64,000 nt of DNA from Clarkia xantiana subsp. parviflora (Eukaryota; Streptophyta; Magnoliopsida; Myrtales; Onagraceae): contig JAPTYO010000010.1 in the NCBI GenBank assembly GCA_036873135.1, positions 5,122,634 to 5,186,633 on the forward strand. The letters are read 5' to 3'. Positions 10,379 to 23,900 of this stretch are shown piece by piece. The notes under the pieces were generated by a model, which saw only the letters and a list, made by a program, of their open reading frames with translations, was not told the DNA's origin and made no database searches. Numbering within the stretch: the first letter of the stretch is position 1; each line of letters begins with the position of its first letter. The position numbers and the translations under genes are program-made.

Positions 10379-12120
10379 CGCCACCGACGTTTGGCAAACC
10401 CAGTCCACCTGGTGAATCCGTCCAAATTCTGATATCCATTGTTTTCTCTATTTAACGTATTAGTAAAAAGTAATCGATTCAAAATCAAAATCATTTCATG
10501 TTAAAAAGTAATACTATTATTATTATTATTATTAGCAAGTAGCAATAGAGGGTGTACTGTGTAGCATGCCATACTGCCTTATCTTCTTCTATCGACTACG
10601 ATTTTATCCATACAAATTTCTCTTGGATTTTTATGTACCATATATATATATATACTCTAAATTATATTATAAGCTTTACATACATAATTTCTGATAAACC
10701 AAATGTGATGAAATTTGAATATAGATAAGATGGTATCCTAAGTATGTACATCAGTACATGTAATGTTATTTTCTCATATCAACTGCTCATGCATGTACTA
10801 TCATTTATTGGTGTTACAAAAAAATTAAAAGTCCATGTATTATCTCATTACGAGCGTTGTTTTCTTAATGAATGTCCATTAAAAAAAAAACATAAAGAAA
10901 TTAAAACTTAGGGAGGTTTATGTGGTGATTAGAAGAACATGGAGGGGGGAAGTTGGACTTGTTTTAACAGTATTAATCTAATTTTTTTAATATCTAAGAT
11001 CTAAAGGATCAAACCTCGAAAAATTCTCTTCTTAGCCAGAACTATAAAAACTCTTGTCGGATCTTGGATGGGAATCATTATTTTATTTATATTTATTTAA
11101 TATTAAAAAAAAAAACACAAAAAAGCTCTCTACCAATTCTTAAACCTCAATTCATCATCACTTAGCTTATGAGCCTGTCATGATAATTGGATGATTGGGT
11201 TCCCATGGAAATTCATAAACTAACTCTAAACCCATTCACTTTAAGCCCAAAGGCCAAGTTCATACAAAATTATTAACATCAAGAAATGAGAAAGATATCT
11301 AACATTAGCTAAGTGTTGAAATTGTAGCTCAAATTTAATTAGTAAGAGCTATCATGTGACCAAGAGTGTTAGTTTGTGTTACTTTGGGTTAATTACAAAA
11401 TAAATTGCTTGCGGACGATTAGACACTTAGAGGATTTGTTAGTTGATTTTTTTTTTTTTTGAAATTTGTTAAATTAAGTTTCGTTTATTATAAATTGCTA
11501 GCTTTATCGAACATTTTTAACCAACAAAATCGATCAGGACCATGTTAATTACACATGATTAAAGAAAAACCAAAAATCGATACAAAATTAATAGAATTGA
11601 CATCGTCCACATAACCGAAATTACAAAGTTATATCATAGCATAAAAATATTTCAAGAATATATCATTTTCCATTAAGAAAATGCATCATTTTAGGTCTCT
11701 TTTCGGTTATTCTTTTAATCATACGTTAACTATATAAGAGATTCCGTTCAAATTAAACATCTTATTTGTCATAGCAATTAATCTCAAACCAAACATAAAC
11801 TAACAATTGTCTAAAAAAATTGAGTTAGCAATTATGTAAAGGGGCTGAATAAAATGCAGTCGAGTTTATTTCAACTCGATTTCTCAACTGTTAGATCATG
11901 ATAGAGAATCAATTGAAATTCCGGAGGGATAAAAAATGTTTCTTACACATGCATAGTCTGACGGATGATAAATCAAGTTGAAATAAACTTGAATTTTTTT
12001 TCTCCCCAAACAGACGTTTTACCCGTTTTTCAATAAAAGTTAAATAAAACCAAGAATCAACTGAACTAGGGTAATTATTTATTTATACTTTCCAACACTT
12101 AGTGAAATTTTCAGTTGTGA
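10379..12120. other. Spacer downstream of the nucleotidase gene
   Basis: AT-rich DNA with a small ATT microsatellite near 10515-10533. No coding region is supported. The last few hundred bases probably hold the 3' UTR of the minus-strand nucleotidase gene. Confidence 0.5.
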
Positions 12121-12193
12121 AAACATTTGTTAACTCATGCAGTGTCTCCTTTTTAAGGACACAAAACCAACTAGAGAGTCTCATCTCACAGTT

Positions 12194-14344
12194 CTACAGA
12201 TTAGAAGAATCCCAACTTGCATAGACACCGCTGATGAGTTTCTCATGCAGAATGGAGCCACAACAAGCCACTATCCCTCTATCCAGACCTTCCAAATACA
12301 CGCCTTTAGAGAAATCCAAGGGTCGACCTCCCGCATCAGTGACTACCCCACCTGCTTCTTCTACAATCACGACTCCGGCAGCATGATCCCATATCTTCTC
12401 CTTGTAACCACTTCTTGCAAACTTCATGAACACCTCTGCATCTCCTCGAGCAATCGCTGCGTATTTCACCATGCTGTAAACACGGAGGGGCTGGTTTCTG
12501 CATTCAGGAGGGTATGAACCAAAAAAAAAAAATCAAAACTTTTCCACTTTTGGGAAGAAATACATTGTAACCACACTTTTCACAGATGCATATATATATC
12601 TTCATAGGTTACTAGTGATGCTATCGTTTTCAAATCAAGAAAGATTGTAATGTTTTGACATTTAGTTTACTGTGCTATAGCAATACATCATATTCTATTG
12701 AGCTTTCCTTATTTGGTATGCCTTATGCTAAATATTAACTAGTTTTTAATTTCAAAATGATTCCCTTGTCTATTTTTAATGTTTGCATCTTAACTTAGCT
12801 GGGAAATTGATATGAGGAATCAACTTGCACTCGTATTAGATAACGAAATGTCGCCAAAAGCGAACTAGTTCAGTTAGCAACCAGAACATTGGCTATAAGT
12901 TCAGCTAGCAATTTGGTATAACTATAACCTCCATTCTAATGTCTTAAGTAACTCTAGAACAATTCCTAAACAAGAAAACTATGTATAGTAAGGTGCAGCA
13001 TAATGATCATTTCTAAGAATCCGTATCATTTAAAAAAAAAAGACATACCTAAACCCGACAGTATGAGCAAGACCTGCAGCGAAGGACTGATTGGTATTAG
13101 TCTTCTCAACAGATTCACAAAAGGTAGCAACCGAAGGATCCTCGACTTTAGAAACACGTAGAAGCTTTGTTTCATAAGGCCAATGCAAATTCATGTCTTT
13201 ACGAATCAAAGGCTGCATCAATGCCTTACCACTGCCTTTCCTTGCATATATAACACAACCCTTTCCCCACAAATCACCATTTTTACCATTTTGACAGCAT
13301 TTATGATGATAACTCAACAACTCCTTGTTCATCGGGTAATTAGGGCAACCAAGAACGCCAAGAACAACTTTTCCATCCTCTATTAAGGCCAAAGCAACTG
13401 CATACTGATTCCCCCTGACGAACCCTAGAGTCCCATCTACAGGGTCGAGAACCCAAAATTGTCCCTTTGGACCAGCTGTGGCATTACAACGTTCAATGGC
13501 CTCGAGAACTTCTGCAGAAGTGAGGGCGGTTTTGGGTTTTTGAAGATTAAAGATAGGAGCTTCGTCTAGGCATTCATTAACTACATTGACCACATCATTG
13601 AGTAAGTTTACTGAATCGGCCTTGGAAAGAGCATCAACATCTTCCTCGGCGACAATGGCCACGTTTTGAGTCCCGAAGCACTGTGAAAGTAACCAACTAA
13701 CTGTTGCTTGAACACCCCAATCTTTGTAGCAACACAAATAGACAATAGTCAATAAAGTTACTCATTATCAGAGATAGTAAGATAGACAACAGTCAGTAGC
13801 AATACTCATTATCAAAGATGAAATTTTGCAGATAAAATCATGCATATGTTGAACATAAAAGAACATCAAGTTTATATTTTGTATCTAATAATGGCAATAA
13901 TTCTATTATAAAATTCAAGAATTTGAGAGATGCCATACATTTTAAATCATTTCAATCTCATAATAATAATCTAATAAAAGAATCTGAAATCAAATTGACC
14001 TCTATTGCATCATCCATCAGCATTCAACAACCAAAAACAAAGACTTTTCAACTTTCAACTTCTCCTCCAATTGTTTATTATTGGAACATACATATACTAT
14101 AATCTGAGCAAAATCAGCATAAATAAAATAAAATAAAATAAAATCAGAACCCAGAATCAGATAGATGATTACCAGCAACAGTAACAGGGGAATCGTCGTC
14201 CTTGGAAAGAACGTGTCCGGCGCCGCCGTTACTTTCCTTCACCGACAGCCTATCTTGAACACGCTGGCACAGAGAGCTCGCCAAATGGACTGCTTTTACG
14301 GCCACGTCCAATTCTTTAGCAAACTGTTCTTCTCCTCTATCCAT
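12194..14344 (-). CDS. 3'(2'),5'-bisphosphate nucleotidase (HAL2/SAL-like PAP phosphatase)
   Basis: A three-exon gene: 14344-14173, 13721-13049, 12497-12194, with GT-AG introns and phases that join exactly (1149 nt, 382 aa). The protein belongs to the Li+-sensitive inositol monophosphatase superfamily, which removes the 3'-phosphate from phosphoadenosine phosphate (PAP), a by-product of sulfotransferases. The metal-site motifs are present: D58 in SPVTVAD, E83/E84 in VAEED, D150-PVD-153-GT and W318-D319-H320. The length fits the family. The N-terminus starts straight into the fold with no clear plastid transit peptide, so it resembles the HAL2-like (AHL-type) branch more than plastid SAL1. The ATG at 14344 fits the family N-terminus. 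A short upstream ATG frame (about 14387-14581) lies in the presumed 5' leader. No breaks seen. Confidence 0.92.
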
Positions 14345-15022
14345 GGATTGCTCAGATGGGAAAGGAGCCGCCTTGGGGTTGTTAGGTCATGCAACCGACC
14401 GGTGCTCCATGGATTGGTTTCTGCAAAGAAAATCTGATCGCATTAACAAATAAATGAATCGACAGCTAAAACGAAGCTCCTGAGGAAGAAGCACGGATGT
14501 TTCTATATGTGGTCTGTTGGGGTACGAAAAGGAAAGGTGTTGAAACGAATGCTGTTGCTTTCTCGCCTTCTCGGTGGCCAAATAAATATTTATTTCCCCT
14601 TTTAAAAGATTTTTTTTTTGCTACTTCATAAGATTTCTTTCGTTTGCCAATCTTAATGAGTAAAAAGTAATTAATAGTTTGTATTATGGTATGGTTAGTA
14701 TACAAAAATGGAAGTAACGTGAGCTAGTGTAGTGTATAAGTGGAAATAATTTTATTTCTTATGATACTATATAACTATTTTACAAAAAAAATAGTCTACA
14801 CATCTTCTAAACAATTATAATTCGGCTTAATTACGCTAGATTAGTTTAAATAATAATATGGGATAACAACGGTGATTCTAATCTTTATCTTTAAAACATA
14901 TAAAAATTAACGAGTGTGTCATGTTAGATTATATATTAGTAAATGATATTTTATAATTTTAATAACTGTAAAAGTATATTTGTTTTCTTTAATTTATTAT
15001 AATATTACTTATTTTGAATATC
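14345..15022. other. 5' leader/promoter of the nucleotidase gene and spacer
   Basis: The segment up to about 14590 is less AT-rich and probably holds the 5' UTR, perhaps with an intron (an acceptor-like TTTGCAG lies near 14425-14431 on the minus strand). Beyond it is AT-rich spacer with no gene visible. Confidence 0.4.
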
Positions 15023-15027
15023 GTAAT

Positions 15028-15211
15028 TGTTATGAAAGTAAAGAGGTAATAGAAGATGGAACTTTAAGATATCTTATTATCACACATAAGGAGCCCTTAT
15101 ATAGGGATTACATATACTTGTGGAGGAAGTAAATTTAATACTAGGAAAGTCTAAACAAGGAATATGGTATATACATGTAATATTGAACATCCACTAAATA
15201 TATTCATAACA
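15028..15211 (-). repeat. Copia LTR, left copy
   Basis: 184-bp direct repeat, reading as identical to 19426-19609. TG...CA ends, preceded by GTAAT. Confidence 0.95.
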
Positions 15212-17459
15212 CTCCCCCTTGGATGTTCATAAGGGAATTGTGCCTCGTTAAAACCTTACTAGAAAAAACCCATTGGGATAAAAATCTAGTGAAGGAAAAA
15301 GAGTACACAATTATGGATCCCTCTTTATAAGCTGCCTCGTTAAAAACCTTACCAGGAAAACCCGATGGGATAAAACCTTGGTTAAGGGAAAAAGAGTGCA
15401 GCGGTGTAGATTCTCCCCCTGATGTTGACATCGCGTAATTTCATTAAGTCGACGCAATCCAATCATGTTCGCCAATATTCCAGATGTCGCAGTCGATAAA
15501 GCCTCCTTGAAAAGATCCGCTAGATAGTCACATGAACAAATTCGTTGGATGAAGAATAACTTGAGGCGAACGTGTTTTGTATGTCTCCTTTGATATAACA
15601 ATCTTCAACTCGAGCTATATAACCTGCATTATCTTCATATATATATACAATATAATACTACATTTGAAAATTGTGCACTTCCATGTTATAACTTACATTT
15701 GTGTAGCAAATTAATTTAGGTATGATATTAAACTCATGGAATTCTTACAATCATTAAGGTACTCAATAAATGTGTTTATCTATGCAAAATAGCTTCAAGA
15801 CATTTTTTTTTATAGGACAAGATTATTTTCAATCTCTTAAGTACTCGATCTTCAGGCCGAGCCAAACCTTTGTCCTTTCAATATATTTTGTCTGAATTTA
15901 ATTAACATCATCAATAAATTGATTGTATTTACAAACTCTTCACGAGTTTCAATTCTCCCCCTCACGCGATGCCCCTTTCGGCTATAGCGTGATCAATTCA
16001 ACTTATCAAAATATCAGTTTTCTTAATTCGCATAATATCATCTGATATATCTTAGCTCAAATGAGCTATACATTGTGGAGAATATAACATAATTTGCCTG
16101 TATTATTTTAAATGGTACAATATCTTTATTATCCAACATTCTTGGAAAAATTTCATGCTAGCATTTTCAATCCTTCTAGGATTTTCACTATAATTTTGCT
16201 ATCAAATTAGCCACCCAAAAAGGCTATAAATAATTCATATGTGGGACGCATTCAAAACTTTTTATGTACTGCCAATGTAATAATATATTTGAAGGTGATT
16301 GCTCCACTAAATGATCCATATAATAATTGCCAGGATTTTGCATATAACATTTGTACCACAGGTTGTGCGTATATATCTTACGACACAATTTATTTATGCG
16401 GGAAATAATTTGTATCCACTGGCTTCCACCTTCTGCATTTTTCATGTTAATACTTGCGTCTTTTCAAACTTTGGCCAATCATAATACTTGTTTAACATAT
16501 TGAGCTCAAGATCCTCGACTCCTCGTCTTGTTTTATGATTTCACTCATGAATAATATTCAAAACTGTTGTCGACAACTTTATATTTTACGGTTCCATCAC
16601 TTCCCGTTAATGACATAACTCATTGAGATCTCTTTATTGCAATTATTTTCAGGTACCTGAACCACTTCCAGGGTTTCATAATTAGTTACGTCTTTACTTA
16701 TTTTGGGAAATCACCTCCATAATAAGACCATATTTATCTTGCTCCATTCTTTTAAAAAAAAAATTATTTGGAACCAATATCGCACGTTTCAGACGAGAGT
16801 TATTTTTCATTATAACATGTCCAATCAGGACATTTCAAAATTGGAGCATTTGCAGCTGTTACTTGACTTATGACTTTCTGGGTCTCATAAAGTCACTTAT
16901 TGGCAGTATTTGAAAATGCTTTTCTCTTTGAACTTCAGGTTCATATTCTCATTGTGCGAGGATCTAAATGAGATAATAACAATTTTTTTCAATCAATATA
17001 TTTTCTGCCGGCTGCTTCTTTTCTCCCCCTAATGTTGGGAAAAGTTGTTCAACAATGACAATCAACACTCTTGTTTTAAATATATATATATCAGTCATTG
17101 TTCTCAAATAATTGATTTATAGACAAAATATTTTTCCCAACATTCCAGACCCATGTTTGTGCGTTGCGGTGGAGTAATTCAAACATATATCGCACACCAT
17201 AATATTAATATATGGAAAATTTGTCTCTTCACCAAAAATTGGTTGTAATGGGGAGAACTGTGATTTGACATTGGCTTGATGCGCAGTTATATTGCTGATT
17301 TCATAATAGCATGCATTTGTACTCAATTTGCTCTAATTGGTAGCAGTTTAGCTATGTAGTTGGAGAATCTTTGTAATTTTCATGCTAAACTGCAAATCTA
17401 GACATGTAGTTGTCTGAATATTGTAGTAAATATCAACTTTCAATATCATCATCATTCTT

Positions 17460-17640
17460 TATTACATAATCTGGAAATTTGCTATTGCAAATCCGTGATA
17501 ATTAATGCACATGCGACCATATTGTAGATGCATCTTTCAAAATAATATATCGGTCCACATGGCAGGTGAACGGGCCCATATTCACCTTTTATAATTTCCA
17601 TAAACAAGGGGAATTTATCCCGAACTTAGTTGATGATGAT
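17460..17640 (-). pseudogene. Copia integrase remnant
   Basis: Read on the minus strand across frame breaks, the segment matches the start of a Copia integrase core (an IKGEYGPVHLPCGPIYYF-like stretch, where intact elements have GDICGPIHPPCGPFRYF). Stops and shifts on both sides make it non-functional. The rest of the element's interior is presumably gag-pol in a similar state, but I cannot assign further domains. Confidence 0.6.
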
Positions 17641-18544
17641 CACATAATGAATTTTCCTTTGAGAGCAAGTATTGTAATGATTTTTGGAGAATCTTCAGGT
17701 TCTTCCAAGTAATTTCTTGCGCAACATAAGTGATCCGAAATGGACTGTAGCCGGTCACGCCAATTATTGTAACCGGAATGGACTGTAACCGGTCATGGAT
17801 CTTCAATCTCGTTAATTCATAGTCCGAGATATTTAGAAACTTCAGGATCCTTTATTCATTTATAGATCTTATAGGATATTTCTGATTATTTATTCATAAC
17901 TCATGATCTGTTAGGATCTTCAGGATCCTAAATGTAGTAATTATTGAGCTTTTGAATAACTCTTGATCTTCTTGATCATTTTATAATAAAATTCAATGAG
18001 CATAACAATATATGTATATAATAAATAAAATGCAGTGCAAAAAATAAAAAGTAACTGTAAATGCAGTGCAAGAAATATAAATATAAATATAAATGCGGAA
18101 TTTGTAAATGCGGAATTTAAAAATAAATATGAATATTCATAATCTTAATCTTTAGGATCATAATGTCGGATCTTCGGGACACGATATTAGTGTAGAATGC
18201 AATTTTCTTTATCGCTAATATCCCAGTATCAAATAATATTTGCTATTGAGGCTAAACTTTGCCTAATTTCATTGTGCTTCATAAAATTATCAATTTTCGC
18301 GCTGCATAATATCACTAATTTTCTGCAAGCGTCACTGCGCATATCAAAATTATCATTCTTCCAAATCAATTGGACTTTGTATTCTTTTCATCCATTCTTT
18401 ATTTGTAAGAGGCATCATCGTTCTTTACCGATATCATGATGATGCTAATTATTATTATTTTTTTTCAAAATCAAAATCAAGGGTTTCCATGACCATGATG
18501 ATTATAACATTTTTGTACTCTTAAAAGGTCATTATAAATATATC

Positions 18545-18715
18545 ATCACTTCAGGGAGTGAAATATATTCTCATTGTAATCATAAACTCGCTTCAGGGAG
18601 TGGAGGATTCCATTGCTATAATCATAATCTACAACACTCGCTTCAGGGAGTGGAGTATATCCTTGTTATAATCATTACTTGCAACACTCACTCTAGGGAG
18701 CGAAGCATATCTAGT
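18545..18715. repeat. Short tandem repeats in the Copia leader
   Basis: Four imperfect units carry CACT(C)-GCTTCAGGGAGTG and a following ATAATCAT block, spaced about 55-65 bp apart. On the element's own strand they lie between the primer site and the expected gag region, so they belong to the untranslated leader or decayed gag. Confidence 0.7.
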
Positions 18716-19425
18716 GAGGCGATGCATATAATTTTCATTCTCAATTTACATCTAGATATAATTCAGCATCGTGCACTCACGTGCTAAGCCTCACTATTTT
18801 TCATGAAAATTTACTCATTTCAATATTGATACAGTATATCACCAATATGTTGTATGCTATAAAATCAAGTTTTGCAAAACCTGTCATATCACATGCTCCA
18901 AAATCGTTTCTTGCAAATCCAATATATATATTTCTGGCAAAAAAAAATAATACTGATTAGATATTGAAAGATAGAAGGTAAAATTTTAAAAGAATTTATA
19001 AATATTGATGGAACGATTGATCCTTGACCGAGATCCTCATCATCAATCGTCTGATTGGAAATTTCGATTTCAGTGATTGTATTTTGTTTGTGTATAAATG
19101 TCTTGAATAGAATCTTCATCAATCTTTCCCATGAGATACTCTTATTCATATAAGATATCTACAATACAGTTCAAGATAAACAATAATGTTAGTTTATAAA
19201 AATAATAATAATATTCTAATAATATGAAGTTATTAGTAGAAAATAGGTAATCTCCCTTTACGGCCGTGAGGAAGTGTATGTTTGAGAAGCAGAACATGAT
19301 GCTTGTTGAAAATTGCTTATAGCAAACACTGGATCAGGACATCTCGATGGATTTCTACGGTATGTCACGACTTTGGTTACGCCAAATTATATGGTAAAAT
19401 AATAAGCTAAATCGTGCTGATAACG

Positions 19426-19609
19426 TGTTATGAAAGTAAAGAGGTAATAGAAGATGGAACTTTAAGATATCTTATTATCACACATAAGGAGCCCTTATAT
19501 AGGGATTACATATACTTGTGGAGGAAGTAAATTTAATACTAGGAAAGTCTAAACAAGGAATATGGTATATACATGTAATATTGAACATCCACTAAATATA
19601 TTCATAACA
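19426..19609 (-). repeat. Copia LTR, right copy
   Basis: 184-bp direct repeat, reading as identical to 15028-15211. TG...CA ends, followed by GTAAT at 19610-19614. Confidence 0.95.
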
Positions 19610-19614
19610 GTAAT

Positions 19615-20147
19615 CAAATTGTTATAATTTTGTCTACGTTACTTTGATTACGAACAAACAATGAAAGTAGAGATAAAATTATAAATAACATATAATATTA
19701 TATATTTCTAATTTACGTACACTAGTGTAGCAAATTAATCAACAATAATATAAATATATGTTATTTTAATATATTCATTCAATAATATTATAAAATTAAG
19801 ATAAGATTAGTATTTATATAAGATAAGATTCATCAATATAGAATATAGTTTTGAGCAAAATTTTATGTTGACTCATCAAGAACAACACATTTCCAAATTG
19901 TATTTATAAGTCATTAGTATACTCAGATAATAGAATTATATGAAGGTGTAGAAAATGTTAAAATGAAATGCAAGGTTAAATTTTTCGTAAATATTTATAA
20001 AAAAATAAGAAAAAAACTTTTATTGTATTGTAAATACTTTTAAGGAATTAATAAAATGTACATCATTCATCATTATTCATTTTTATATTAAAAATGGATG
20101 AGTTTTTAATTTTAATTTTCCACTTTATTGGTAGTGAAATAATTATG

Positions 20148-20178
<31 letters not shown>

Positions 20179-20616
20179 AAAAGAAAACATAGGAGGGAAG
20201 AAAGAAAGAAAATACTAAGGCATGTAATGCTTTAACACTTGGGCTTGAACAAATATTTAGGCCCATATTATTGGACCTCTAGTTGGACATAACGTCTGAA
20301 TTGAGCATGAGCCTTATCATCGCCAATCGCCATCATAGGAAATAGGAAGCACCGTTGCTTCTCAGTTCTCACGTGTGTTTTAGGGTTTGGTCAAGGTTGC
20401 TAAATATCACCGTCACCTTCATCGTCATCGTCATCTCTGTATCTATTTATTTATAACCACTGGAGTAGAGTGTGTAGAATAAGACCTAATATCACGCTCA
20501 TAAACTCGAGTGTCGTGTCTTACTATTATAACTAAATATAACTGAACTCGTTTTCTATAATTGAACTTAGAAAATGATGAATTTATACGGGTCTCACAAA
20601 TACATATCTTACTTAG
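19615..20616. other. Spacer, no gene seen
   Basis: AT-rich DNA with an ATT microsatellite at about 20146-20174. No supported coding region. Confidence 0.5.
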
Positions 20617-20782
20617 GAGAAATTCTTCTATGCGGCGGAGGGAACACGTGAATCCTACGTGTTACCCACTAGTGACATGTGTCAGTAAATGACTGACACA
20701 TGAACACATGTCACTAGTTGGTTGGCTGGAGGGGTAACACATAGGATCCACGTGTTCCCTCCGCCCCATAGAAGAATTTCTC
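20617..20782. mobile_element. Foldback MITE, about 166 bp
   Basis: Almost the whole segment forms one hairpin. GAGAAATTCTTCTATG with GGCGGAGGGAACACGTG and ACTAGTGACATGTGTCA on the left is mirrored on the right, with a short loop near 20690-20700. No clear target duplication can be read, so the superfamily is unknown. Confidence 0.75.
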
Positions 20783-20939
20783 ACTACTTAAATAGACTTC
20801 AAACCACTATTTTTTCATTAAATGAAAGACAAATTGAGAGTGTCATAATCTACACCTTAATATACGCAATAATGTTGCGGTTCGGTCTAGAAATTTTCTA
20901 GCTTGGATGGCTGTATTTTCTTGAAGTACTTAACTCTTA

Positions 20940-21712
20940 GGGGGCGTTTGGATGGTCGGAATGTGAGATTACTTGAAATGTTAGATTACAAGTAATGTGA
21001 GCTACGTAATGTAATGTTAGATTACATTGTTTGGTTGTGTTGTAATGTTACATTACAATGTTTGGTATGTGTTGTAATGTGCATTGTAATTGGACTTTAT
21101 TATTATTATATTAATCTATATGAGAGTATATTATATATTAATGCGGTAAAATTTATACGAATATATATTTTGACAACAACTAACTTCTTAAGATTATGTG
21201 TGTGGTTAATACTATAGTCATTTATGAATTCTAAATGCTAAATATTTAAACTAAATACGCACAACTACTAAAATTCTATTAATTAAACATTATATATATT
21301 TTTATAAGATAATTTTCATAGAAAAATGCAATGAAAAAGACTTACTTATTTTATACGAACATCATGTGTATTATAATTTATTATAATAATGACTTTTGGA
21401 ATATATAAAAAAATAAATAACTAATCATAATAACATATTATTATCATAATAAAGTATATAGATAATATAAAGTAATTTATCTATTTAATAAATAATAATA
21501 AAATAATAACACTCTGTAATGTTGGACGTAATATCACATTACATTCATTCTTTAATGTAATCTCACATTACGTTGAATGGAGTTTGGACGTAATCTTATA
21601 TTATAATAGACATTACATTACGATGCACATTACGTCGTTTAACAAACAAAATAACGTAATGTGAGACGTAATGTGAGATTACGTCCCACTTTATATCCAT
21701 CCAAACACCCCC
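20940..21712. mobile_element. PIF/Harbinger-type non-autonomous element, 773 bp
   Basis: The terminal inverted repeats GGGGGCGTTTGGATGG and CCATCCAAACACCCCC are flanked by the 3-bp duplication TTA (20937-20939 and 21713-21715), which fits PIF/Harbinger. Subterminal zones hold many copies of TAATGTNAGATTAC in both orientations, probable transposase-binding motifs. No transposase is present. A broken relative of one end lies at about 62155-62200. Confidence 0.85.
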
Positions 21713-21715
21713 TTA

Positions 21716-23330
21716 CGGTCAAACTCTAGTATGAGTGTGAAATTATTCTTGTATGGAATAAGCATACCAGTAATGTAGTAATTTAATAGGGGCTCTCCTA
21801 GAATACTCATCAGAAAAGAAAAAAAAATAGTTTCGTGATCCTAACTTGCTAGTATTTGGCCTGCCTTTCCATTAGTTGACTCATCAAACAGATGATTACT
21901 ATAATATGTGCAAAATAATTAACTTGCAAAGAGTTTATCGTGCTGAATTTATATGTCTATAAACTAAAAGCTTAAATATCATATTTTTAATACCATATTA
22001 GTACTCACTTTATATGAGATGTATCGTTTTAGTACTTTTAATATGTAGTACTATGAAATGTTAATTAATACTCTTTCGTTAATTAATTAGGCCATTGAAA
22101 TGAATGCAAATGTCATGTGCTACTCAAGTGCACATATACGTATGACGTATCTATTTATTACAGTCTAAAATTTATGTCATTAATTACCAGATTAGTTCAT
22201 AAAGTTTTAAGAACAAACATTGACTATGGTTAGCCCATAAATCAATTGGTCTAGCCGACTAGCCCCTTGACTCAGGCTTGAGCCAGACCTGGACGCTCAG
22301 ACAATGCAACTTGGTATAGCCTAAGTCATGGCCATGGCTAGCTCCCTGCTCGCCTAATTGAGTCATGAGTAAGTAACCTTTTTTTAAAAAAAGTTACGAA
22401 CTAAATTGGTCGTTAGAAATTTTATGACGTAATTAATAAATACGTATATGAACACCGTCCATTTTGACTCTATATAAAACGGATGAACAATTATTAATTA
22501 ATCATTCAAATAAATGAAATATTATATATATATTTTTAAAAAAGGACCTATACTATAAATAAGGTGCTGATTATATTAATTTCCATGTTTTTTAAACTAT
22601 ATATATTATATTGTGTATTTATATATTATATATAATAATGGAAGCAAAATAGTGGAGAGATACGTCCAATTATGCATACGACGTCATTAAAAAATAATAT
22701 TGATAGAAGATTTCAGGCTGGTGGCCATGTGCAGCTGCGGCGGTTATTAGAATATGATTTGACATATTGACGTCGCTTTAACGTCCGTTTGCTTCCACAT
22801 TTTGAGCCTAAACTTTCATTTCTTATTAATAATATCCACAATATAAATATTTTTTATTCACACTATCCACTGAAAGAAAGTAACAAGAGAAAAATGCATA
22901 TATAAACATGCCAAAAATTCAACCATAGTTGTTAGAAGCAATGGGACCCGACTGATAGAGGTTATGCATGCAATTATGTATTATATTGTTTACTTATTAT
23001 TATATTCGAATTAATTTAAACTCCATCAATAACGCCTTCAGTCACGGTGAGGTGAGGTGAGGACTTTGAATGACTTGACAGACGGTAGATATATAACGCT
23101 GTCAACAGATTCTTAAAGCCGCGTAGGGTGGGACCCGACGGTCGTTTGGTCCGAGCCACCGCTTCATAACGGCGTCCTCAAGACACGGAAAATATGAGAC
23201 AAACACTAGTTATTATTATCATCATATAAATATTTTGTTCCATGTAAGGATAATAATCAAATGTTACTTAACTCAATTAAAAACTTCTACACAATTTCTT
23301 TTCTTTAATATTTGTTAGATAAACTTTTAA
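21716..23330. other. Spacer, no gene seen
   Basis: Mostly AT-rich. A weak inverted pattern around 22120-22450 with a G+C-richer middle could be an old DNA transposon, but its ends are not clear. A G+C-richer patch at 23040-23190 has no recognisable coding content. Confidence 0.45.
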
Positions 23331-23339
23331 TTTATGAGG

Positions 23340-23720
23340 AAATTACCGATTCTGTTATTATTTCACTTAAATTGATCAGAAAACACACATTTCACGTGAG
23401 GTTCTTTGTGTATTTACAAATATATTAAAATGATTGCATCGAAATATAATCAATTGTCGCTCAAATGGGCATCACTCAATTTTAATTGTATTTTCAATTG
23501 AACATATGCTTAAAAATATTTTCATGTAATCATTATAATTTATTATTAAATGCATATTTAATACACATCAAAATATCTCACGTGAGCAATATATTTTTTT
23601 TCTTCCAAATTTAATGAAAATTATAACAAAAATAGCAATTTGGTGTTCAATTTAAAGTTTAAATAGCCCATTTTTAAAAATTCAAATTTGGATAATAATT
23701 TGTAATTGAATAATTTTAAA
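23340..23720. repeat. Second member of a CACGTGAGG inverted-repeat family
   Basis: TTCACGTGAGG (about 23392) and CTCACGTGAGC (about 23577), plus an AATTTAATGAAAATTATAAC block near 23608, resemble the pattern at 8500-8980. The ends are not resolved. Confidence 0.35.
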
Positions 23721-23869
23721 TTATTATTAACCCTAATATATCTGCAAGCTAGGCGAGTGGTTTGTAATGGAACACTAGTAGATAATTTTGAAAAAATAAA
23801 TTCAAGCCATTGAAATCGAGACGTGTGTATAATGGACCGTCTGGAATGCACGAATTTATCCTTTTGAGA

Positions 23870-23896
<27 letters not shown>
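23870..23896. repeat. AT dinucleotide microsatellite
   Basis: A run of about 13 TA units. Confidence 0.95.

Positions 23897-23899
<3 letters not shown>

Positions 23900-23900
<1 letters not shown>

Larger units (their letters stand above)
15028..19609 (-). mobile_element. Recently inserted but coding-dead Copia retrotransposon (minus strand)
   Basis: LTRs of 184 bp at 15028-15211 and 19426-19609 read as identical, start TGTTATGAAA and end TTCATAACA. The target duplication GTAAT is at 15023-15027 and 19610-19614. On the minus strand a primer-site candidate, CGTTATCAGCACGA, abuts the upstream LTR (plus 19412-19425) and the polypurine tract AAGGGGGAG abuts the other (plus 15212-15220). The 4.2-kb interior has no long frame. 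Near 17530-17620 (minus) a decayed integrase segment can still be read in pieces, for example GPVHLPCGP. This suggests a damaged copy mobilised by proteins from elsewhere. Confidence 0.93.

Noticed and set aside
22120..22480. Weak inverted repeat around a G+C-richer core as a DNA transposon
   Set aside because: The arms match only in short pieces, and neither ends nor duplication could be fixed.
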